In this document: one piece after another, positions 1-9,202 of the stretch
How positions within the stretch are numbered: the first letter of the stretch is position 1
Layout of the letters: each line of letters starts with the position of its first letter
Origin: Pseudomonadota bacterium
Lineage (GTDB): Bacteria > Pseudomonadota > Alphaproteobacteria > UBA8366
Reading direction: 5' to 3'
Assembly (NCBI GenBank): GCA_036339585.1
Contig: JAYZAS010000021.1
Coordinates: 1-64,000 of the forward strand
DNA: 64,000 nt
The notes under the pieces: generated by a model
Told to the model about the DNA's origin: nothing
What the model saw: the letters and a program-made list of their open reading frames with translations, nothing else
Databases searched by the model: none
Position numbers and translations under genes: made by a program

Positions 1-447
1 GCAAGCTCAGAAACCTGGCGTGCAGATATGAAACTTTATTTCGATCAAACAAGAAACATTACCCACAATGCATTACCGTTTATGATCGAGAATGAGTTTG
101 GCCGTGTTGTAAATGTGATAGGTAGTTTCGAACCCATGCATTTTAATAGTGAGTTTGCAGCGTGGGGGGCACTCGCAGCTTGGTCCAAAAGCCTCACAAG
201 AGAAGTCGGAAAGTACGGCATAACAATTAACTCCATTCAGCCAAGTCTTATTGACTGTGATACAACACGCAAAAAATGGTTAGACGAGGAACTCAAAACT
301 TATGTAGCCAAACACATTCCAACTGGCCAAATGTGCAAACCCTCTGATGTGGCGCACCTGACAACATATTTATGCTCCTCGTTTGCGAAGTACATTACTG
401 GAACCGTAATTCCAGTTGACGGCGGCATGAGTAGATACCAGCATTAA
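1..447 (+). CDS. SDR-family protein, C-terminal part, degenerate catalytic motif
   Basis: The reading frame is open from the first base, so the N-terminal NAD(P)-binding half lies outside the window. What remains has the second half of a short-chain dehydrogenase/reductase (FabG-like) fold: a GRVVNVIGS strand with the usual serine, the helix ending SKSLTREVGKYGITIN, and the terminal VDGG before the stop. The YxxxK catalytic pair is missing: in the register set by SKSL, the lysine position is Trp and the tyrosine position is Glu. The serine-to-tyrosine spacing is also about four residues shorter than in FabG. It may therefore not be a working oxidoreductase. Its stop codon overlaps that of the convergent amidase. 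Confidence 0.75.
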   Translation, partial: ASSETWRADMKLYFDQTRNITHNALPFMIENEFGRVVNVIGSFEPMHFNSEFAAWGALAAWSKSLTREVGKYGITINSIQPSLIDCDTTRKKWLDEELKTYVAKHIPTGQMCKPSDVAHLTTYLCSSFAKYITGTVIPVDGGMSRYQH

Positions 448-2117
448 AAACGCGCATGTGGATAAATCGGCGGGATTGGATCAACATCATCCATCTGCAA
501 TCCCAAGACTTCCTCTATCTCCTGCATCGATTTAAGAAGAGAGTCAAAACGCAAGCCGATTTCGGCACTATCACCATCAGGAATTTTGAGATCAATCAAT
601 TTTCCAAGCTCCTGAATATCAGTTCTTACATCACCTGAAAGTTCAGTCTTTTCAATTTCCTTTTCTGTTATTTCTTCAACGTCAGACAATGTATTTTCTA
701 GTTTGGGGTGTCTCTTAAACCAACCTGCCTGTTGCTCATAAGCGTATGCAACCCTGTAAATCATCTGTTCGTTATAGGGTTTTGCGGCCACTTGAAATCC
801 CATCGGCAAACCATTGCTAAAGCCACATAAAACATTCATCGCGGGGACATTTGCAATGTTGAAAGGGTAGGATAGCATTCGCCTAGCATGGGCTATCTTT
901 TTACTGAAATCTCCTGAGCTAGTTAATGATGATCGTGTTTCACGTATGAGTTCTGGTGGGACTATATGACTAAGCCCAATCAATACATCATAACGATCGA
1001 AAAGATTCAGAAGCTGATCCCGTACCAAAACACGAGCTCGCATCGCGCGAGTGTACACGGTACCTGGCACAAGGGCCGCTGCAGCTACACGGGCGCGAAC
1101 ACCACTATCCACTTTACTCCAATGGTTACGCAACGCGCTTCGTGTTAACATGGATGCAACCTCAACATCTGACGTTAGCATCTGTAGCGGAACACCATAT
1201 TTTCCGAGCGGGTGCGACGCTTTATCTAATATAGCGCCCTTAGATTTAAAAATATCCTGAACTTGATTAAATGCTTTTTCCACATCCGGGTGCATATCGA
1301 GATCAGTACTGAGCTCCTCAACCAACCCAATGCGCAAACCGCTGATATTCCCATCCATATAAGACGGGTAATCAGGTACTGGGTTTTTGCCAGTTAAAGG
1401 ATCATTGGGATCATAACCCGCTATTTTCTGGAGAACCAAAGCATTATCTAAAACGCTGCGGGTCAACGGACCGAAGGTATCTTGCGTGTACGCATACATA
1501 AACCCGCCATATCGACTGACCCGCCCAAATGTTGGTCGGATACCTGCAAGACCTGCTGCCCACGCGGGCCCACGTATGGAGCCGCCCGTATCTTCCCCAA
1601 TTGAAAAACTACACATACCAGCAGCGGTCGCGATACCAGAACCTGATGACGAACTAGCTGGCGTATGATTTGGGTTCCATGGATTACGTGGTTCACCAAA
1701 GTGGAAAGTATTAGCTCCTCCTTTGCCAAATTCATGTAGATTCTGCTTCCCAATGAGTATCGCACCAGCATCTTGTAGCTTTTTAACAACTGTGGCATCT
1801 CGGTCCGAGCCGAAGTCTTCTCTGATGACGGAAGCTAGACTAGTTGGTACATCCTTTGTCATCATTTGATCTTTTACGCCGAATGGAATGCCATGCAGAA
1901 CACCACGATACTTGCCGGCCGCGATCTCATCCTGCATTGCTTTGGCTTGGGCTAGTGCTTGTTCACCACAAACGAATGTCCAAGCACAAAGGATGCTATT
2001 CCATTTCTCAATCCGTTCTAAATAAATTTCAACGAGATCAACAGGCGACAATTGGCCCGATTTTATCAAATTAGCCTGAGTGCTAATGTCTAAATACGCT
2101 ATTTTTTCTGCATTCAT
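444..2117 (-). CDS. Amidase with GatC/AtzG-like C-terminal extension
   Basis: Amidase-signature (AS) family enzyme of 557 residues that should hydrolyse a C-N amide bond with a Ser-cisSer-Lys triad. The Lys is in GIPFGVKDQ, the Ser-rich loop reads ASSSSGSG, and the second Ser is in EDTGGSIRGPA. The body resembles GatA and AtzE. After an acidic linker (about residues 465-495), the last 60 residues (ELGKLIDLKIP through VDPIPPIYP) look like the small GatC/AtzG helper subunit that normally is a separate protein; this is my inference from pattern. It is divergent from the acyl-CoA dehydrogenase and convergent with the SDR, overlapping it by four bases. Substrate unknown. Confidence 0.85.
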   Translation of the reverse strand: MNAEKIAYLDISTQANLIKSGQLSPVDLVEIYLERIEKWNSILCAWTFVCGEQALAQAKAMQDEIAAGKYRGVLHGIPFGVKDQMMTKDVPTSLASVIREDFGSDRDATVVKKLQDAGAILIGKQNLHEFGKGGANTFHFGEPRNPWNPNHTPASSSSGSGIATAAGMCSFSIGEDTGGSIRGPAWAAGLAGIRPTFGRVSRYGGFMYAYTQDTFGPLTRSVLDNALVLQKIAGYDPNDPLTGKNPVPDYPSYMDGNISGLRIGLVEELSTDLDMHPDVEKAFNQVQDIFKSKGAILDKASHPLGKYGVPLQMLTSDVEVASMLTRSALRNHWSKVDSGVRARVAAAALVPGTVYTRAMRARVLVRDQLLNLFDRYDVLIGLSHIVPPELIRETRSSLTSSGDFSKKIAHARRMLSYPFNIANVPAMNVLCGFSNGLPMGFQVAAKPYNEQMIYRVAYAYEQQAGWFKRHPKLENTLSDVEEITEKEIEKTELSGDVRTDIQELGKLIDLKIPDGDSAEIGLRFDSLLKSMQEIEEVLGLQMDDVDPIPPIYPHARF

Positions 2118-2197
2118 TTAATAACTCCCTGCAACTCCCTCTTTACCACAATCATAATTAACCGATACACTGCATATTGATCGATAAGGAGATAATA

Positions 2198-3373
2198 ATG
2201 GATTTTCAGCTACCAGAGGAACAAAAGCTATTTCAGGAGTCAGTTCGTGGATTCGCGGAACGGCATCTTTCGGATGGCGCACTCGAACGCGCCCATAATC
2301 ATGAGTATCCCTATGATGTCGCTAAGTTGATGTCTGAACAAGGGCTTCTAGGTATCACAATTAAGGAAGAGGATGGTGGCATAGGGGGGACTTTACTGGA
2401 CGCCGTTCTCGCTATAGAGCAGGTTAGCCAAGTTTGCCCAAGGTCCGCAGATGTAATTCAGGCGGGTAACTTTGGAGCCATTCGCACCTTTGCAGAATAT
2501 GCCACACCAGAGCAAAAAGAGGAATATTTACCTGGACTTTTGGCAGGGGAAAAGGTTGTGGCTGTTGGCATGACAGAGCCGACCGCTGGTTCAGCCACAA
2601 CAGATCTTCAAACAACGGCTACTCCAGATGGAGACGGGTTCCGAATTAATGGGGAGAAAGTATTTATTGGTAATAGTGAATATGCCGATGTTATCGTTCT
2701 TTATGTTCGATTCGGCCCTGGCCTTGGCGGTATCGGATCGGTTTTGATTGAAAATGGAATGGACGGCTACACTAAAGGTGCCCCTACACCTTACCTAAAT
2801 GGTGAGCGTTGGGTCTCGATGTTTTTTGACAATGTTTATGTGCCAAAAGAAAGAGTCTTGCTCGGTCCTGGTGGTTTTAAAAAGCAAATCACTGGCTTCA
2901 ACGCCGAACGCATCGGGAATACGGCGCGTTCGATCTCTCTTGCCAGACATGCATACCGCCTCGCTCGTGACTATGCACTTGATCGCGAGCAATTTGGTAG
3001 ATCAATCTGTGAGTTCCAGGGACTCCAGTGGAAATTTGCAGATATGAAAGTGAAGCTTGATGCCGGCCAGTTACTGCTATATCGAGCAGCAACTAACGCT
3101 GATCGCGGATTACCCGACCCGCAAGAAACCTCAATCGCTAAATTATTTTGTAATCAAGCGGGATTTGAGGTCTGCAATGAGGCAATGCAGGTAATGGGTG
3201 CGCTCGGTTTCTCTCAAGATTCCCTTGTCGAGTACTGTTTACGCCGTTGTCGAGGTTGGATGATTGCGGGTGGTTCATTGGAAATGATGAGAAATCGGAT
3301 AGCTGAAGGAGTATTCAAAAGACGATTTTCTCAGCGTCCCCCGCGCGAAGCAACGGCAGAAGCGGCGGAATAG
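2198..3373 (+). CDS. Acyl-CoA dehydrogenase
   Basis: FAD-dependent acyl-CoA dehydrogenase (391 residues), oxidising an acyl-CoA to its 2-enoyl-CoA and passing electrons to ETF. Visible are the all-alpha N-terminal domain (LPEEQKLFQESV), the FAD/substrate beta domain (GMTEPTAGSATTDLQT) and the C-terminal helices (ALDREQFGRSI). The start is the ATG with AAGGAG nine bases upstream; the frame is open from a TTG 21 bases earlier, but that lacks a ribosome site. The MCAD-type base (Glu of YEGT) is replaced by Gly in AGGSLEMMR, while Glu in FNAERIG sits where isovaleryl-CoA dehydrogenase has its base. It is closely followed by an ADP-forming acyl-CoA synthetase, so the two probably share an operon. 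Confidence 0.92.
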   Translation: MDFQLPEEQKLFQESVRGFAERHLSDGALERAHNHEYPYDVAKLMSEQGLLGITIKEEDGGIGGTLLDAVLAIEQVSQVCPRSADVIQAGNFGAIRTFAEYATPEQKEEYLPGLLAGEKVVAVGMTEPTAGSATTDLQTTATPDGDGFRINGEKVFIGNSEYADVIVLYVRFGPGLGGIGSVLIENGMDGYTKGAPTPYLNGERWVSMFFDNVYVPKERVLLGPGGFKKQITGFNAERIGNTARSISLARHAYRLARDYALDREQFGRSICEFQGLQWKFADMKVKLDAGQLLLYRAATNADRGLPDPQETSIAKLFCNQAGFEVCNEAMQVMGALGFSQDSLVEYCLRRCRGWMIAGGSLEMMRNRIAEGVFKRRFSQRPPREATAEAAE

Positions 3374-3376
3374 CCG

Positions 3377-5467
3377 ATGCCTCGTAAAGCAAGCTTAGCC
3401 GACGCACTTTTCCGCCCACGCTCAGTAGCCATGATAGGTGCCTCTGATGAGGGGCGCCGTCATAATGCGATGGCGCTTCTATATCTAGAAAAACATGGTT
3501 ATAAAGGGCGAATAATTCCGGTTAATCCCAAGCGTAAAAAAGTTTACAACCACAAATGCTACGTCAACGTCTCAGATGCCCCGGGCCCTATAGACCACGC
3601 CTTGGTGATGACACCAGCACGGACAGTCCCCTCAGTAATACAAGACTGCGCAAAAGCTGGGGTAAGAGTGGCAACAGTATTTAGTGCTAATTTTGCTGAA
3701 GCCGGATCAGACGGAATTAGACTCCAAGACGAAATGATGCGAATTGCAAAAGAAGGCAACGTACGAATTGTTGGCCCGAATTGTATGGGTGTCTACTGCA
3801 TGGACCCACCGGCAATAATATCACCGAATCGGATAATGCAAATCCCCAAGATTGAGAAGGGAAGTATCGGGGTCATTAGTCAAAGTGGGAGTCTTACAGG
3901 AACTTTTGTTTCCCGGGGACAGCATCGTGGTCTTGCCTTTTCAAAAATTGTCTCGATCGGAAATGAATGTGACGTATCTGTACCTGAAATCACTGAAATT
4001 ATGATCGATGATCCAAAAACAAAAATTATTCTTATGTTCTTGGAGACTATTCGCAATTACAAAGCATTTGCTGCAGCGGCGCGGCGTGCCTTCTATAAAA
4101 ATGTACCTATCGTAGTTTATAAAATTGGAAGGTCCGAGGCAGCAGCAGAGTTCACTGCATCGCATACAGGCGCGATCGCAGGAACTGATTCTGCTGTCGA
4201 TGCTTTTTTTAAACAGCATGGCATCATCAGGGTGCGGCATTTCGAGAGCCTTTTCGAAATGACTTATCTTGCAATGGGCCGAAAGCCAATCAAAAATAAA
4301 AATGTTGCAGTAATCGCATCTACTGGTGGTGGTGGTGGAATGGTTGTTGATAATCTTGGCGTTAATGGCCTTTCACCCACACCGCTCCCAAAAGATGCAG
4401 AACGCCGAATATTTAAGGCTGGAGGTACATTTTCAAATGGACCATTAATCGACGTAACCCTTGCCGGGGCTTACCCCAAAAATGTCAGACAAATACTACA
4501 AGAGGCCTTTAATGCGCGTAATAATGGTGCAGTAATAATGACGCCGGGTTCGTCAGCCGAATTCAATCCTGAACGGACTGTCATGCCTTTGAAGGAATTT
4601 CTTGGGCATGATAAACCTTTCGGAGCAGCTTTGATCCCGGAAGCTGCTGATACAGCTCGACTAATGAGTTCGCTGAAAATTCCCGCCTTTAAATCACCTG
4701 AGAGCTGCGCAGACGCAATGCGCGGTTTTCTGGAATGGGAGGCTCCTCGGGCATTACCAAAAAGAACAAGTGTAGATTTATCTCGCATTTCAAAGGCAAT
4801 AAACCGCACCGAAGGTTCAATTCTGAGTGAAAAGGAGTGTCAAAGGATTTTCAAAATACTCGGCATAAGACAGGTGAAATCGGTTTTTGTTACCACAGCG
4901 CTCCAAGCATTGTCTAAGGCCAAAGGAATTGGGTTTCCTTTAGCTGTGAAGGTTGTTTCTGCCGACATACCACACAAAACTGAAGCTGGAGGCATTGAGT
5001 TAGAGATAAAGTCTCTTAGTGATTTAAAGGCCGCAATTAAACGGATTAAACGTAATGTTCACAAGACTTCACCAAATGCAAAGATTGATGGTTTCCTTGT
5101 GCAGCGTATGGAAACCGGCTTAGCTGAGATTCTAGTTGGCTTTCGAGTGGACGATATTGTTGGACCTACTGTTGTAGTCGGTTCTGGTGGTATAATGTCT
5201 GAGATTTATAATGACGCGGCGGTAAGGTTAGCGCCGGTCACAGAAAGAACCGCGTTGGAAATGCTTCATGAAGTAAAAGGGTTAGCCCCAGTCCGTGGGT
5301 ACCGCGGACTTCCGAAAGGAGACCTAAAAGCGGTCGCAACTATAATCCATAAGCTTTCACAATTAGCCTTCCTAGTTGATAAGATCACTGATGCAGAAAT
5401 TAACCCAGTGATCATTAAAAAACGAGGGGCTATTGCAGTTGATGGCTTAATAATAAAAACCCGCTAA
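3377..5467 (+). CDS. Acyl-CoA synthetase, NDP-forming (copy 1)
   Basis: Single-chain ADP-forming acyl-CoA synthetase (696 residues), interconverting acyl-CoA plus ADP and phosphate with acid, CoA and ATP. Domain order is CoA-binding Rossmann domain (AMIGASDEG, about 15-140), succinyl-CoA-ligase-like domains with the phospho-histidine loop ASHTGAIAGTD (His263), and C-terminal ATP-grasp (about 475-696; ends EINPVI then VDGLII). It starts three bases after the acyl-CoA dehydrogenase stop and is followed 21 bases later by a close paralogue, so all three likely form one operon. The substrate acid cannot be read from sequence. Confidence 0.9.
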   Translation: MPRKASLADALFRPRSVAMIGASDEGRRHNAMALLYLEKHGYKGRIIPVNPKRKKVYNHKCYVNVSDAPGPIDHALVMTPARTVPSVIQDCAKAGVRVATVFSANFAEAGSDGIRLQDEMMRIAKEGNVRIVGPNCMGVYCMDPPAIISPNRIMQIPKIEKGSIGVISQSGSLTGTFVSRGQHRGLAFSKIVSIGNECDVSVPEITEIMIDDPKTKIILMFLETIRNYKAFAAAARRAFYKNVPIVVYKIGRSEAAAEFTASHTGAIAGTDSAVDAFFKQHGIIRVRHFESLFEMTYLAMGRKPIKNKNVAVIASTGGGGGMVVDNLGVNGLSPTPLPKDAERRIFKAGGTFSNGPLIDVTLAGAYPKNVRQILQEAFNARNNGAVIMTPGSSAEFNPERTVMPLKEFLGHDKPFGAALIPEAADTARLMSSLKIPAFKSPESCADAMRGFLEWEAPRALPKRTSVDLSRISKAINRTEGSILSEKECQRIFKILGIRQVKSVFVTTALQALSKAKGIGFPLAVKVVSADIPHKTEAGGIELEIKSLSDLKAAIKRIKRNVHKTSPNAKIDGFLVQRMETGLAEILVGFRVDDIVGPTVVVGSGGIMSEIYNDAAVRLAPVTERTALEMLHEVKGLAPVRGYRGLPKGDLKAVATIIHKLSQLAFLVDKITDAEINPVIIKKRGAIAVDGLIIKTR

Positions 5468-5488
5468 CGTCAAAGACAAGAGGAAAAA

Positions 5489-7582
5489 ATGGCCAGCTCT
5501 CGCTTAGCAAAAGCACTCTTTGAACCGCAAAATATTGCATTAATCGGGGCCTCAGACGATAAGGGACGCAATAATTCACGTCCACAACAATTCCTAGAAA
5601 AGCACGGCTACAAGGGTAAAATCTATCCTATCAATCCAAGACGAAAAAAAGTCTATGGTGTTAAAGCATATCAATCAGTCACTGAAGTTCCTGACCGGGT
5701 TGACCACGCGTTCATAATGACTGGACCAAAAGCAGTTCCAGCGGTGATGCGGGACTGCGCGCAAGCCAAGGTTAAAGTAGCAACCATCTTCACCGCTGAT
5801 TTCGCTGAATCCGGGACTGACGGCGCAAAACTGCAAGAAGAGGTCGTTAAAGAAGCAAAAAAAGGCAATGTACGTGTGATTGGCCCTAATTGTATGGGCA
5901 TCTACTGTATGGATCCACCTGCAATGATCTCGCCCAATACGGTATTGCAACTACCAAGAATATATAAAGGCAATATTGGCGTAATCTCTCAGAGTGGCAG
6001 CCTTACTGGTACATTTCTGTCGCGCGGCCAGCATCGTGGCATGGCTTTTTCGAAAATGGTCTCTATTGGCAATGAATGTGATGTGTCTGTCGCTGAAATC
6101 GGAGAGATTCTAATAAAGGATCCAAAAACAAAATGCATTCTGCTCTTTTTGGAGACTATACGACATGAGCCGGCGTTTACGGAAATGGTTCGTCGCGCCT
6201 TTACCGCAAGAAAACCCGTAATTGTATATAAACTTGGCCGTTCAGATGCTGCCGCTGAGTTCACCGCAAGTCATACCGGTGCCATTGCTGGGACAGATAG
6301 TGCTGTTGATGCTTATTTTAAACATAACGGCGTGGTGAGAGTGGACCAGTTCGAAACGCTTTTAGAAATGCCTAATTTGTTAATTGGTCGGAAACCTCGA
6401 CCCGGTAAGAACGTATCAGTCATCACAACAACTGGTGGTGGAGGTGGTATGGCCGTTGATCGTCTGGGGGTCGCTGGACTAAACGCTGTGCCTCTGCCAG
6501 AGGACGCAGTTGCACGTATCGAGAAAGAAGGGGGACTAATCTCAAATGGCCCACTATTGGATCTTACATATAAAGGTGCAACTGCGGAAAACACGGAGCG
6601 GGTGCTCAAAGAGGTAATGAATTCAGATTCTAACGATGCCGCGGTCATGGTTGTGGGATCGTCGGCTCAATTCAATCCGGAAGTTTCTGTACAATCCCTA
6701 ATAAAGTTTGCCAAAAAAGCTAAACCTCTGGGAGGTTTCTTGGTTCCAGAAGCTGCAGAAAGCGGCCGACTTCTGACCAAAGCGGGAGTACCTTGCTTCC
6801 GGACGCCCGAGAGTTGTGCAGATGCCATGCATTCATTCCTCCACTGGCAAGAACCTGTGCCACTCCGAAGAAACCCTCAGTTTGATCTCAAAGCAGCCCG
6901 CAAGGCGCTTGGCAGTCGAACCGGTTGTGGACTTAGCGAAAGAGAATGTCGCACGGTTTTTAGTAAACTGGGAATAAACCAAGTCGCGGCTGCATTCGCG
7001 AAAGATGTAGAAAAAGCGGTGCAAGCGGCAAAATCGGTTGGTTTCCCATGTGTCGCTAAAATCGTATCAAGGGATATACCCCACAAAACGGAAGTAGGAG
7101 GTGTATTATTAAATATTGAGAACTCCAAGCAATTAAAGACCAAAGTACAGGATATGAAGGCGCGGGTCTCTAGATTACTACCTCAAGCAAAGATAGAGGG
7201 ATTCTTAATTCAAAGTATGGAAAAGGGCTTAGCTGAAGTCCTAATAGGGTATCGGGTTGATGAACTAGTAGGTCCCACTGTTGTGCTCAGTGCCGGTGGC
7301 GTCTTATCTGAAGTTTATGGCGACGCCGCAGTACGTATGGCACCTGTTAGCCATGCAACTGCCTTAGATATGATAAAGGAGGTAAAGGGTCTGGCTCCTA
7401 TCTGTGGTTATCGTGGGATGCCGCAGGGCGATCTTCAGGCAATTGCTAATGCATTGGTAGCCTTGTCGCAACTGGCGTTTATAAAGAGGCCAAAACTCAC
7501 TGAGGCCGAGATCAATCCACTCATCGTCAGAGAGGATGGCGAAGGCGCAGTGGCTGCAGATGGACTGATAATCTTACAATAA
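5489..7582 (+). CDS. Acyl-CoA synthetase, NDP-forming (copy 2)
   Basis: Second tandem copy (697 residues) with the same domain order as its upstream neighbour: CoA-binding domain (LIGASDDKG), phospho-histidine loop ASHTGAIAGTD (His262), and C-terminal ATP-grasp domain ending in EINPLIV and ADGLIIL. A good ribosome site (AGAGGA) precedes the ATG. Long stretches match copy 1 (for example GNVRIVGPNCMG/GNVRVIGPNCMG), so this is a gene duplication with clear divergence. Both copies keep the catalytic His, so they may be two enzymes with different acid preference, or parts of a mixed oligomer (inference). Confidence 0.9.
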   Translation: MASSRLAKALFEPQNIALIGASDDKGRNNSRPQQFLEKHGYKGKIYPINPRRKKVYGVKAYQSVTEVPDRVDHAFIMTGPKAVPAVMRDCAQAKVKVATIFTADFAESGTDGAKLQEEVVKEAKKGNVRVIGPNCMGIYCMDPPAMISPNTVLQLPRIYKGNIGVISQSGSLTGTFLSRGQHRGMAFSKMVSIGNECDVSVAEIGEILIKDPKTKCILLFLETIRHEPAFTEMVRRAFTARKPVIVYKLGRSDAAAEFTASHTGAIAGTDSAVDAYFKHNGVVRVDQFETLLEMPNLLIGRKPRPGKNVSVITTTGGGGGMAVDRLGVAGLNAVPLPEDAVARIEKEGGLISNGPLLDLTYKGATAENTERVLKEVMNSDSNDAAVMVVGSSAQFNPEVSVQSLIKFAKKAKPLGGFLVPEAAESGRLLTKAGVPCFRTPESCADAMHSFLHWQEPVPLRRNPQFDLKAARKALGSRTGCGLSERECRTVFSKLGINQVAAAFAKDVEKAVQAAKSVGFPCVAKIVSRDIPHKTEVGGVLLNIENSKQLKTKVQDMKARVSRLLPQAKIEGFLIQSMEKGLAEVLIGYRVDELVGPTVVLSAGGVLSEVYGDAAVRMAPVSHATALDMIKEVKGLAPICGYRGMPQGDLQAIANALVALSQLAFIKRPKLTEAEINPLIVREDGEGAVAADGLIILQ

Positions 7583-7666
7583 TACAAAAAAGCCCGACAT
7601 GACTTGCGATAAGGAACCCCACCCTTACCATAATGAAAATAAATTAAAACTTGAGGGAGTTTTGTG

Positions 7667-8575
7667 ATGGTAGATAAAAGAAACTTGCCGGTCGGACTAA
7701 AAAATAAGAAGGGGCGTAATACCCAATTACGCAAACTTTTGCAAGCTGATGGAATATTGGTAGCGCCTGGTGCTTTTGACTGTATTTCGGGGCGTATAGT
7801 TCAGAATTCCGGCTTCGATGCTCTATATTTGACGGGGGCTGGAATTTCCATGAGCCTAATGGGTGCCCCAGATCTCGGCATGCTGTCATATGGAGAAATC
7901 ATATCCCACATTCGCAGGATTGCCGATGCAGTTGAAATTCCTATTATCGCTGATGCAGATACAGGGTACGGAGGACCGCTCAATGTAGTTCGAACTGCCC
8001 GAGATTATGAAAAAGCTGGTATTTCATGCATTCAAATAGAAGACCAGCAATGGCCTAAACGCTGCGGACACATGATGAACCGGGTCATTGCATCAGTTGA
8101 TGAAATGTGTGGCAGGATCAAAGCTGCAGTTGATATTCGTGACGATCCGGATTTCGTCGTGATGGCGAGAACCGATTCTCGGACTGAATTCGGAATCAAT
8201 GAAGCTATTGATCGTATGAATGCATACGTTGAGGCTGGTGCCGATGTAGCCTTCGTGGAGAGCCCTGAAAGTATTGACGAAATGCGGATGGTCAATGAGC
8301 AAATTTCTGCACCTACATTAGCTAATATGGTTGAAGGAGGTCGCACACCATTTATAAAAACCACTGAACTGCAAGAGCTAGGGTATGACCTAGCTATTTA
8401 TCCAGGCTCGATGGGGCGAGTTCTTGGCAAGTCAGGCACTCGCGTTCTTGAACATTTAAAGAAAGAGGGCACAACAGAGGGAATGGCAGATTGGATGTTT
8501 GACCAACCCGACTTATTTGCCTTATTTGATTATAAAGATTGGACGGACTACGAGGCGAATTTTGGGAAACGCTAA
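7667..8575 (+). CDS. Isocitrate lyase/PEP mutase family lyase
   Basis: Member of the isocitrate lyase/PEP mutase superfamily (302 residues), a TIM-barrel Mg-dependent family that cleaves or forms C-C or C-P bonds of 2-hydroxy- or 2-oxo-acids. Seen: the start APGAFDCISGRI, the Mg-binding DADTGYGG, and IEDQQWPKRCGHM, whose KRCGH loop carries the lyase cysteine. This favours a methylisocitrate-lyase, dimethylmalate-lyase or oxaloacetate-decarboxylase type over a mutase. The ATG is preferred to the adjacent GTG; GAGGGAG lies upstream. It follows the synthetase pair by about 85 bases and converges on leuD with only 14 bases between stops. Confidence 0.85.
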   Translation: MVDKRNLPVGLKNKKGRNTQLRKLLQADGILVAPGAFDCISGRIVQNSGFDALYLTGAGISMSLMGAPDLGMLSYGEIISHIRRIADAVEIPIIADADTGYGGPLNVVRTARDYEKAGISCIQIEDQQWPKRCGHMMNRVIASVDEMCGRIKAAVDIRDDPDFVVMARTDSRTEFGINEAIDRMNAYVEAGADVAFVESPESIDEMRMVNEQISAPTLANMVEGGRTPFIKTTELQELGYDLAIYPGSMGRVLGKSGTRVLEHLKKEGTTEGMADWMFDQPDLFALFDYKDWTDYEANFGKR

Positions 8576-8589
8576 GAGCGCCAAGGCCG

Positions 8590-9201
8590 TTAATATAGCC
8601 AAGGTGCTTCCTTTTGTCTTTTCTTCTCGTAAGCACCTAAAACATCCTCATATCCAAGAGTTAGGCTTATATCGTCAAGTCCATTTACCATGCAATGCTT
8701 GTGCAAAGGATCGATTTCAAAGTTGTAATTGGTTCCTTCAGGCCCCACGACTAGTTGGTCTAAAAGATTTATAGAAACCCGTGACCCCGGCACCTTATGA
8801 ATTTGTTTTCTGAGAGTATTACAATCTGAAGTTGGTAGCCGGACGGGTAGCATGCCGTTCTTCATCCCATTATTATAATGAATATCTCCAAAACTGGGCG
8901 CGATCACTGCGCGAATCCCATTCGCTAACAATGCATAAACAGCTGCCTCTCGCGAGGATCCGCAGCCCCAGTTTTCGTCAGCGATGATTATTTGACCGTG
9001 CCGATATTTTTCTTGATTCAAAATGAAATCTTCTTTCTCTGAACCATCGTCATTATATCGAGCGTTGTTAAACAGGAAGGATGCATAGTCGGGATCACTT
9101 CGCTGTTTCCTCAAAAACCGCGCCGGTATTATTTGATCGGTATCAACATTAACCTGATCAAATGGGATTGCAATCGCGGTCAGGGAAGTAAAAGCTTCCA
9201 T
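8590..9201 (-). CDS. leuD: 3-isopropylmalate dehydratase-family small subunit (LeuD-like)
   Basis: Small (swivel-domain) subunit of the aconitase-family isopropylmalate isomerase, 203 residues. The family marks NVDTDQIIPARFL, ENWGCGSSREAA and VIAPSFGDI are present. GSSREAAVYAL replaces the usual GSSREHAPWAL, as in the second-type LeuD paralogues of some proteobacteria. It starts one base after the stop of the large subunit gene, so the two are translationally linked. There is no leuB nearby, and leuA is 37 kb away, so the true substrate may not be isopropylmalate (see findings). Confidence 0.88.
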   Translation of the reverse strand: MEAFTSLTAIAIPFDQVNVDTDQIIPARFLRKQRSDPDYASFLFNNARYNDDGSEKEDFILNQEKYRHGQIIIADENWGCGSSREAAVYALLANGIRAVIAPSFGDIHYNNGMKNGMLPVRLPTSDCNTLRKQIHKVPGSRVSINLLDQLVVGPEGTNYNFEIDPLHKHCMVNGLDDISLTLGYEDVLGAYEKKRQKEAPWLY

Positions 9202-9202
9202 C

